Shown here one piece after another: positions 26,095 through 31,791 of a stretch of DNA of 64,000 bases. The stretch comes from an uncultured Oscillospiraceae bacterium (lineage in GTDB: Bacteria; Bacillota; Clostridia; Oscillospirales; Oscillospiraceae). Position 1 is the stretch's first letter, and every line of letters begins with the position of its first letter. The notes under the pieces were generated by a model, which did no database searches, had not been told where the DNA came from, and saw nothing but the letters and a program-made list of their open reading frames with translations. The stretch lies in NCBI GenBank assembly GCA_900759385.1, contig CAAEUZ010000099.1, positions 26,741-90,740 on the forward strand, in the 5' to 3' direction. A program made the position numbers and the translations under genes.

Positions 26095-26580
26095 CATTTT
26101 TTCGGCTATCATAGGCTCCACCTCGTCGTAGGGGATGCCGAGAGCGACGGAGAACTCGCCGTATAGCAGGGTCTCGGCCCGCTTCATGAACTTGGCGTCC
26201 ACCTGGCCGAAGCGGCGGCCCTGGCTCTCGGCGCTGCGCTTCTTGGCGTGGATGCTCACCAGGAATCCGGCTATGTCGGCACATTCATGCGAGCAGAGCA
26301 GCTGCTGGTAGTGCGCGGCCAGCTGGGTGAAGTTGCGCTCGTGGAAGTCCTGCGCCGGCATGGCGGGCATGGCGTCGATGAGGGCCTCGGCCTCCTCGCG
26401 GGAGATGACCGGCCGCATGAACACCTTGCCGTCCACCGGCACGGAGATGGTGCCGCTCTGGTAAAGGGGCTTGAGCCGGTAATACTGACGTATCTCGCCC
26501 CCCTGGGCCTTCTCCTCTATGGCCTCCACCTGGCACACACCCGTGCCGCCGTATACTATCAAGCTCCCCACCGAATACAA
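26080..26580 (-). CDS. CarD/CdnL-family transcription regulator
   Basis: 166 residues from a TTG start placed 8 nt after GGAGG; the protein then begins MYSVGSLIVYGGTGVCQV, matching the family start. The N-terminal Tudor-like RNA-polymerase interaction domain is followed by a helical DNA-binding domain (ERNFTQLAAHYQQLLCSHEC; KKRSAESQGRRFGQVDAKFM). CarD proteins bind the RNA polymerase beta subunit and stabilise open promoters. The leader and the terminator both have unusual placement. Confidence 0.85.
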   Translation of the reverse strand: MYSVGSLIVYGGTGVCQVEAIEEKAQGGEIRQYYRLKPLYQSGTISVPVDGKVFMRPVISREEAEALIDAMPAMPAQDFHERNFTQLAAHYQQLLCSHECADIAGFLVSIHAKKRSAESQGRRFGQVDAKFMKRAETLLYGEFSVALGIPYDEVEPMIAEKMKDRQ

Positions 26581-26599
26581 AAAAAGCGCCTCCATCTGC

Positions 26600-26674
26600 A
26601 AAAATTACCCGAGGCGAAGCCGCCTCGGTCCCTCTGTACACTCCAATTATAGCACAAATTTCGACTTTCGGCAA
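26600..26674 (-). promoter_or_regulatory. carD promoter and leader hairpin
   Basis: Minus strand -35 TTGCCG (26669-26674), 17-bp spacer, -10 TATAAT (26646-26651). The roughly 60-nt leader holds a perfect hairpin CCGAGGCG-GCTT-CGCCTCGG (26609-26628) followed by GTAATTTTTG, just before the ribosome binding site. This looks like an attenuator. Confidence 0.55.
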
Positions 26675-26757
26675 AGGCAAAATTTCATTCATTTCGTGCT
26701 TTTCCTGTTCCAAAGTGCAAAGAGCTGTGGTATAATAAACACAAAGGGGGGTTAAGG

Positions 26758-27372
26758 ATGAGTATAAAAGTCATTACCATCAGCCGTCAGTTCGGTTCGG
26801 GCGGCCGCACGGTTGCAAAACTTGTGGCCGATAAGCTCGGCTGGGCCTACTACGACAAGGAGCTCGTGAAGAAGATAGCCGCCGAGAGCGGGCTGGCCGA
26901 GAGCTATGTCCTGGACAGCGGCGAGTACGCCTGCTCGACCAACTCCTTCCTCTTCAACTGGGCCATGAGCGCTGAGAGCGGGCGCAATCCCGGCACCTTA
27001 CCGGTTTCCGACCAGCTCTACATCGTGCAGAACAACGTCATCCGAGACCTCGCGGACAAGGGAAGCTGCGTCATCGTGGGCCGCTGCGCCGACTACATCC
27101 TGCGCGACCACACGGACGTGCTGAACGTGTTCGTGCACGCGGACGCCGAGTTCCGCGCCGACCGCATTGTCCGTCTCTACGGCGAGACCCTGGACAAACC
27201 GGCCAAGCGCCTCAAGGAGAAGGATGACAAACGCCGTACCTATTACCGGCACTACACCGGCCGCGTGTGGGGCGCCGCGAGCAACTACGACGTGACGCTG
27301 GACTCCGGCCGCATCGGCGTGGAGCACTGCGCGGACATAGTAGTGGGCATAGCGGCCGAGCTAAACAAATGA
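26758..27372 (+). CDS. Cytidylate kinase-like protein
   Basis: 204 residues of the cytidylate-kinase-like family, with an N-terminal P-loop-like ITISRQFGSGGRTVAKLVAD, the following GWAYYDKELVKKIA, and CVIVGRCADYIL in the middle. These proteins are distinct from essential Cmk; some members are found beside regulators in anaerobes and their substrate is unclear. A TATAAT box (near 26751 minus about 20 nt) and GGGGGG ribosome binding site precede it. Confidence 0.8.
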   Translation: MSIKVITISRQFGSGGRTVAKLVADKLGWAYYDKELVKKIAAESGLAESYVLDSGEYACSTNSFLFNWAMSAESGRNPGTLPVSDQLYIVQNNVIRDLADKGSCVIVGRCADYILRDHTDVLNVFVHADAEFRADRIVRLYGETLDKPAKRLKEKDDKRRTYYRHYTGRVWGAASNYDVTLDSGRIGVEHCADIVVGIAAELNK

Positions 27373-27377
27373 GACGG

Positions 27378-27410
27378 AAAAAGCCGCCCTCCAGGGCGGC
27401 TTTTCTTTTT
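27378..27410. terminator. Bidirectional terminator between convergent units
   Basis: AAGCCGCCCT-CC-AGGGCGGCTT with TTTTCTTTTT on one side and A-rich sequence on the other, so it can stop the kinase-like gene and the dlt transcript coming from the right. Confidence 0.8.
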
Positions 27411-27452
27411 TGCTTCCTGCCCCTGTGGTTTTGCCGCAGGGGCTTGCGCTGT

Positions 27453-27599
27453 TCAGAACGCCTCGTAGATGAAGGCCCCGTGGCCGGTGAAATAGGCCAG
27501 CACCAGCAGGAGCATCACTGCGTAGGCCACGACCTGGACGACCTGCCCGAGGGGCGAGGAGTTGAGCCAGGCCCGTATCTTTTTCATGAGAGCAGCCAT
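27453..27599 (-). CDS. dltX: DltX-like mini-protein of the D-alanylation machinery
   Basis: A 48-residue protein starting at the ATG 10 nt after GGAGG and overlapping the end of dltD by 16 nt. It has one membrane helix (VVQVVAYAVMLLLVLAYF) and ends in GAFIYEAF. DltX proteins are about 50 residues, single-pass, and end in the conserved FIYNEF motif; in the known system this C-terminal tyrosine motif is needed for passing D-alanine across to DltD and teichoic acid. The motif here keeps F-I-Y and the final F, with E-A instead of N-E. In most operons dltX precedes dltA; here it comes last. Confidence 0.75.
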   Translation of the reverse strand: MAALMKKIRAWLNSSPLGQVVQVVAYAVMLLLVLAYFTGHGAFIYEAF

Positions 27600-28471
27600 T
27601 TGTCAAGCACCTCCGTGAACTGCACGGCGCCATGGGTGTATTCCATGTGGCCCGTGTCGTAAAAGCAGTCGGATCCCAGCGCGTCCGTCATGTCGTAGAA
27701 CTCCACCCCCGCGCTCTCACAGACCTCGCGCGCGGCCTCCCGGACCTCAACGTCCACGCTGTCGAGCTCCACCGCCGGGTTCTCCGGCAGCCAGAGGGCG
27801 CGGACGCGGATGCCGTTTTCCGCGCAGAAGTCAAAGACGTCGTTCAGGGCCGCCAGGTTCTGCTGGAAGTCGGCTATGCCGCCGGTGAGGTAGAGCTCAT
27901 GGAGCTTGACCACGCGCTCCTCCAGCTCCGCCTGGCTCATCTGGCCGTAGTAGTATATCTTGGTCTGGTCGAGATAGGCCCGTGTGCGGAGTTCGCCGCC
28001 GCGTATCAGGGCCTTGAAGGTGTCGTTTATAATGCCGGCTATCCTGTCGCGCTGGAAGTAAAAGTACGGCTCGTACCACTTGCGGTGCCACTCATAGGTG
28101 GGGTTGGTGTCCATGATGTCGCTCAGCGCGCCCCAGTTGAGGGCCAGGACGAGCTCACTGCCCACCTTGATATGCCCGCCCTCTAGTATCTGCACCAGGT
28201 CGGTTATGGTGGCGTAGTCCATGCCCATGTTTACGTAGCCGCTTTCGCTCAGGTCCTCGCGGTAGCCGCTGGTGAGCTCGCTGGAACCGTAGATGACCTT
28301 GTCCCAGACCTCCTCCGGGTTGTCCCGCCTGGTGAGCTCGAAATCGTCCAGCCAGAAGTAGCCGCTGGACTGTATCCAGCCCGAGGCCGCCAGGGCCAGG
28401 TCAAGCACCAGCGCCAGCACGAGGACGCAGGCGATGAGGCCGCCCTTCTTCATGAAGTTAACAAATTTCAT
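27584..28471 (-). CDS. dltD: DltD, D-alanine transfer to teichoic acid
   Basis: 295 residues from the ATG at 28471, which has GAGGGGG in front; a GTG 9 nt upstream is an alternative. An N-terminal membrane anchor (GLIACVLVLALVLDLALAA) precedes an SGNH-like extracellular domain with GSSE near residue 60 (nucleophile Ser) and YDTGHM near 271 (Asp-His pair). DltD takes D-alanine to lipoteichoic acid outside the cell. It is shorter than the usual 400-odd residues of Bacillus DltD, so it is a compact version. Confidence 0.8.
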   Translation of the reverse strand: MKFVNFMKKGGLIACVLVLALVLDLALAASGWIQSSGYFWLDDFELTRRDNPEEVWDKVIYGSSELTSGYREDLSESGYVNMGMDYATITDLVQILEGGHIKVGSELVLALNWGALSDIMDTNPTYEWHRKWYEPYFYFQRDRIAGIINDTFKALIRGGELRTRAYLDQTKIYYYGQMSQAELEERVVKLHELYLTGGIADFQQNLAALNDVFDFCAENGIRVRALWLPENPAVELDSVDVEVREAAREVCESAGVEFYDMTDALGSDCFYDTGHMEYTHGAVQFTEVLDKWLLS

Positions 28472-28484
28472 CGCGCGCACCCCC

Positions 28485-29630
28485 TCACAGCGTCACGAAG
28501 CCGCGCAGCACGTTGGCCAGCTGCGTGGCGTCCAGCGTGTAGAAGATGGTCGTGATGGAAAACAGCAGCACGACTATGGCCCGGCGGAAGAACAGGTAGG
28601 GCTTGCCGGCCTTGCGGCTGACCGTAGTGATGCCGCAGAGGTTCTCCACGGCGAGGATGACGCCGTTGAAAAGGCCCTCAATGATGAAGTGCGCCGTAAA
28701 ACCGTGCCAGAGGCCCATGACCAGCATCGTGCCGAAGCCGATCATCGCGCCCTGGTATTTCGTGAGCCGCTTGCCGTTGAGCACCACGAAGATGTGCTCG
28801 CGGATCCAGTCGGTGAGCGACACGTGCCAGTTGCGCCAGAACTGGGTCATGCTGGCCGCCTTGAGCGGTTTTTTGAAGTTCTCCGGCACCTTGAGGCCCA
28901 TGAAGCCGCCCATGGCGATGGCTATGTCCGCGTAGCCGCTCATGTCCAGCCAGAAGAGGAAATAGCTCACCAGGCAGGCCGCCAGAGACCACCAGGGATG
29001 CGGTGAGGCGGCGGCGATGCGCGTGAGCAGGGTGTTGACCAGCGACATGACGACCACTTTCTTGAAGTAGCCGCGTACGAGCCGCTTGAAACTCTCCGTC
29101 ACCCTTTCGCCCGTGACAGGCAGCGGGCTGTTCAGCGACGCGGAGAAGTCGCGGTAACGCAGTATGGGCCCGGCGGTGATGACCGGGAAGAACAGCATAT
29201 AGTTGGCGTAGGTGATGAGCGGTACGCGCTCGCCGGTGTAGTGCACGAAATAAACCGCATCTATGGCCTTGAGCATGTTGTAGGCTATGCCTGTCAGCGT
29301 CAGGAAGAGCGGCAGCGCGGGGACGATCTCCTGTATGCGCACATAGAAAAAGGGCACAGCGCAGATGAGGCAGCAGAGCACGAAGAAAAAGCTCCTGGCC
29401 CGCTTGAATTTGTTCACCGCGTTGACGATTGCCCAGGTCACGAGCGTGTAGCCGAGGTAGAACACGGCCAGCCACTCGCTGACGTAGGCGATGAGCAGCA
29501 GGTCCAGTATGACAAGGAAGCGGTCAAACTTGGCCTGCGACCAGTACCGCCGCGCGATAAATGAGCCGAGCGACCACAGCAGCGTCGCTGCAAGCAGCCG
29601 CACGGCTATATCGACTTCCAGGAACCACAT
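28485..29630 (-). CDS. dltB: DltB, membrane-bound O-acyltransferase
   Basis: 381 residues with about 11 hydrophobic segments. MBOAT signatures: MLFFPVITAGPILRYRDF, MTQFWRNWHVSLTDWIRE and the catalytic His in GLWHGF near residue 307. It moves D-alanine from DltC through the membrane. The start is 4 nt after the dltC stop, inside a tight dltC-dltB-dltD-dltX unit. Confidence 0.9.
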   Translation of the reverse strand: MWFLEVDIAVRLLAATLLWSLGSFIARRYWSQAKFDRFLVILDLLLIAYVSEWLAVFYLGYTLVTWAIVNAVNKFKRARSFFFVLCCLICAVPFFYVRIQEIVPALPLFLTLTGIAYNMLKAIDAVYFVHYTGERVPLITYANYMLFFPVITAGPILRYRDFSASLNSPLPVTGERVTESFKRLVRGYFKKVVVMSLVNTLLTRIAAASPHPWWSLAACLVSYFLFWLDMSGYADIAIAMGGFMGLKVPENFKKPLKAASMTQFWRNWHVSLTDWIREHIFVVLNGKRLTKYQGAMIGFGTMLVMGLWHGFTAHFIIEGLFNGVILAVENLCGITTVSRKAGKPYLFFRRAIVVLLFSITTIFYTLDATQLANVLRGFVTL

Positions 29631-29633
29631 CCC

Positions 29634-29885
29634 TCAGCAGAGCCCCTTCTTGCGGCCTACGACCTCGGCGATCTCGTTGACGGTGTTCATGGGGTAGAGC
29701 GTGATGTCCTTCTGCGAGATCTCCACGCCGAAGGTCTGCTCGGCAAAAGTTATCGTTTCCACCGCGCCCATGGAGTCCATGAAGCCCGTGTCGAACAGGT
29801 TTACGTCAAGCCCGTACTCGGGGTCGTCGCCGACATCGCAGCGCTCGCGTATGAATTCGTCCAGCTTGGCGATGATTTCGTCCAT
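29634..29885 (-). CDS. dltC: DltC, D-alanyl carrier protein
   Basis: 83 residues of acyl-carrier fold. The phosphopantetheine Ser is in FMDSMGAVE near residue 37, a sequence characteristic of DltC, and the start MDEIIAKLDEFI is typical. GGAGG precedes the ATG. It is charged with D-alanine by DltA and delivers it to DltB. Confidence 0.9.
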   Translation of the reverse strand: MDEIIAKLDEFIRERCDVGDDPEYGLDVNLFDTGFMDSMGAVETITFAEQTFGVEISQKDITLYPMNTVNEIAEVVGRKKGLC

Positions 29886-29904
29886 TTTATCTTCCTCCGG
29901 TGTT

Positions 29905-29944
29905 GTCTTTTTTCAGGCGCGGCAAGCCGCGCGGTGACATTATA
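29905..29944 (-). promoter_or_regulatory. Internal promoter of dltCBDX
   Basis: A TATAAT -10 box (29939-29944 on the minus strand), with no good -35. Downstream the leader carries a GC hairpin (GCGCGGC-TT-GCCGCGC). It gives dltCBDX a start independent of dltA. Confidence 0.5.
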
Positions 29945-29969
29945 TCACAGAGCGGTGCAATATGCGAGA

Positions 29970-30004
29970 AAAAACTAAAAGCGCCGCGCAGTAATGCGCG
30001 GCGC
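29970..30004 (-). terminator. Terminator splitting the dlt genes
   Basis: GCGCCGCGCA-TTAC-TGCGCGGCGC followed on the minus strand by TTTTAGTTTTTT. A strong intrinsic terminator downstream of the small protein and upstream of dltC. Confidence 0.8.
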
Positions 30005-30007
30005 CGG

Positions 30008-30241
30008 TTACATATCTTTTTTGAAGATATTTGTAAGTTTTTTATTGCGCTCTTCCCGGGGGACTTTCGGTCGGAGTATGATCACGTTGCATGCCGGACA
30101 ATAATCGGACGGAACATTCACCGCGCCCCAGAGGTTCCAGGCCAGGCGAAAACCGCCGTTTTCCTTGTCGGGGAAACTTATCAGCTCCTCTTTGGGGTTC
30201 CAGTTGAGGCAGTTCGCGGACATGAGATACCCGGGTTCCAT
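30008..30241 (-). CDS. Small cysteine-containing protein between dltA and dltC
   Basis: Up to 77 residues; GGCGGAG lies close before the first ATG, so a start at residue 7 (MSANCLNW) is also possible. It has Cys near residue 11 and a CPAC pair in SDYCPACNVIILRPK, suggesting a small metal site, then a basic tail (RNKKLTNIFKKDM). No membrane helix. It follows dltA by 34 bp and precedes the internal terminator. Family not recognised. Confidence 0.5.
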   Translation of the reverse strand: MEPGYLMSANCLNWNPKEELISFPDKENGGFRLAWNLWGAVNVPSDYCPACNVIILRPKVPREERNKKLTNIFKKDM

Positions 30242-30275
30242 CTCCGCCTGACAGCAGGATGGCCGTTTACCGGCC

Positions 30276-31787
30276 TTAATTCTCCTCCAGCCATTTGGCC
30301 AGGTAGACGCGGTCTATTTTGTCATTGGCGTTGTGCGGCAGCTGCGCCATTGTGACGACGCGGCCGGGCATCATGTAGGCGGGGATGGCGCCGCGCAGCT
30401 CTTTGCGCGCGGTGCGCATGGTTATCTCCTCCGCCGCCTCGACGAAGAGCACGATCTCCTGCCGGGGCTTGTCGAACACGGCGCAGACGTTCTCCGCGCC
30501 GGGGAGCATACGCGCCGCGGCCTCGATCTCGCCCAGCTCTATGCGGTTGCCGCGCAGCTTGATCTGCCCGTCGCGGCGGCCGGAGTACATGAGCTCGCCC
30601 CGCTCGTTCCACCAGCCGAGGTCGCCCGTGCGGTAATAGCAGGTGGGATAGGCGGCGTTGTCCGGGTCGGAGGCAAAGGCGCGGGCGGTCTGCTCGGGAT
30701 TGTTCCAGTAACCGAGCAGTATGCCGCTGCCGGAGACGCAGATCTCGCCCGTCTCGCCGGGCCTGACAGCCTTCCCGTCCTCGCCGAGCAGCAGCACGTG
30801 CATGTCGGGCAGCGGCGAGCCGATGGGCAGCGGCTCCGAGTCGGCGAACTCGCGGTCCACGACGTAGGCCGTGCAGACGTCCGTCTCGGTGGGCCCGTAG
30901 AGGTTGGCAAAGACGCGGCCGGGCAGGGCGCGGCGCCAGACGTTGAGCTGCTTGTTGGGCATGACCTCGCCGGCGAAGGCGATGGTTTTCAGCTCGGGCA
31001 GCTCCACGCCGTCGAGCGCGCCGGAGTTGGCGATGTTTATCATGACCGTCGGCACCCAGTAGATGTGCGTGACGGCGTTGTCGCGCAGGAATTCGGGCAG
31101 CTTGTTCGGGAAGTGGAACAGCGCCTCGGGCGTCAGGATCAGGTGGCCGCCGCAGCGCATGGCGCCGTAGACGTCCATGACCGAGACGTCGAAGTAGAGC
31201 GGGGCCTGGTTGGCGATGACCGTCCCGCTCGTCCAGCCGAAGGTGCGCTCGGCCCAGCGGGCGAAGAGCAGCACGCCGCGGTGCGGGATGGTGACGCCCT
31301 TGGGCGCGCCGGTGGAACCGGAGGTGTACATTATATATATGGGGTCGGAGTCGGTGACGGTTTTCAGCGCGGAGTCTATTTCCGCACCGTCGTGGCCGCG
31401 TCCCACCAGCTCGTCGATGAGGAACACCTTATAATCGCCGGGTATGCCCTCCAGGTTCCCGGCCAGCGCCCCGTTGGTTATGACCGCCGAGGGGGCGAGG
31501 TTGGAGATTATCTTCTCCAGCCGGCCGCGCGGGGCAGCGGCGTCGGTGGGCACGTAGGGGCGGCCGGCATACATGGCGGCGCAGAAGCCCGTTATCATGT
31601 CCGCGCTCTTGGGCAGGTAGACCATGACGGGCGCGCGCGAGCTGATCTCGCCTATGAGCGCGCCGGCCGCGCGGCGGGATCTGTCGCGCAGCTCGCGGTA
31701 GGTGAGGGTGGTTTCAGCGTCGCTGACGGCCTTGTTGTCCGGCCAGAGCCCGCAGGAGCGCTCCAGCAGGCAGACGGCAGAGTTCAT
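30276..31787 (-). CDS. dltA: DltA, D-alanine--D-alanyl carrier protein ligase
   Basis: 503 residues of the adenylate-forming family, usual DltA length. Core motifs: YIMYTSGSTGAPKGVTIPH near 152, the NLYGPTETDVC segment, YYRTGDLGWW and the closing Lys region NDKIDRVYLAKWL. It activates D-alanine with ATP and loads DltC. GGAGG before the ATG. The gene starts 4 nt after the lipoprotein gene, so both share one transcript. Confidence 0.92.
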   Translation of the reverse strand: MNSAVCLLERSCGLWPDNKAVSDAETTLTYRELRDRSRRAAGALIGEISSRAPVMVYLPKSADMITGFCAAMYAGRPYVPTDAAAPRGRLEKIISNLAPSAVITNGALAGNLEGIPGDYKVFLIDELVGRGHDGAEIDSALKTVTDSDPIYIMYTSGSTGAPKGVTIPHRGVLLFARWAERTFGWTSGTVIANQAPLYFDVSVMDVYGAMRCGGHLILTPEALFHFPNKLPEFLRDNAVTHIYWVPTVMINIANSGALDGVELPELKTIAFAGEVMPNKQLNVWRRALPGRVFANLYGPTETDVCTAYVVDREFADSEPLPIGSPLPDMHVLLLGEDGKAVRPGETGEICVSGSGILLGYWNNPEQTARAFASDPDNAAYPTCYYRTGDLGWWNERGELMYSGRRDGQIKLRGNRIELGEIEAAARMLPGAENVCAVFDKPRQEIVLFVEAAEEITMRTARKELRGAIPAYMMPGRVVTMAQLPHNANDKIDRVYLAKWLEEN

Positions 31788-31791
31788 ATCT

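Noticed and set aside
26601..26607. Start of carD at codons before the TTG
   Set aside because: The earlier codons include the ribosome binding site itself, and family members begin at the MYSVG position.
27415..27443. GC hairpin after dltX as the main terminator
   Set aside because: It has no T tract; the hairpin at 27378-27410 is the better one.
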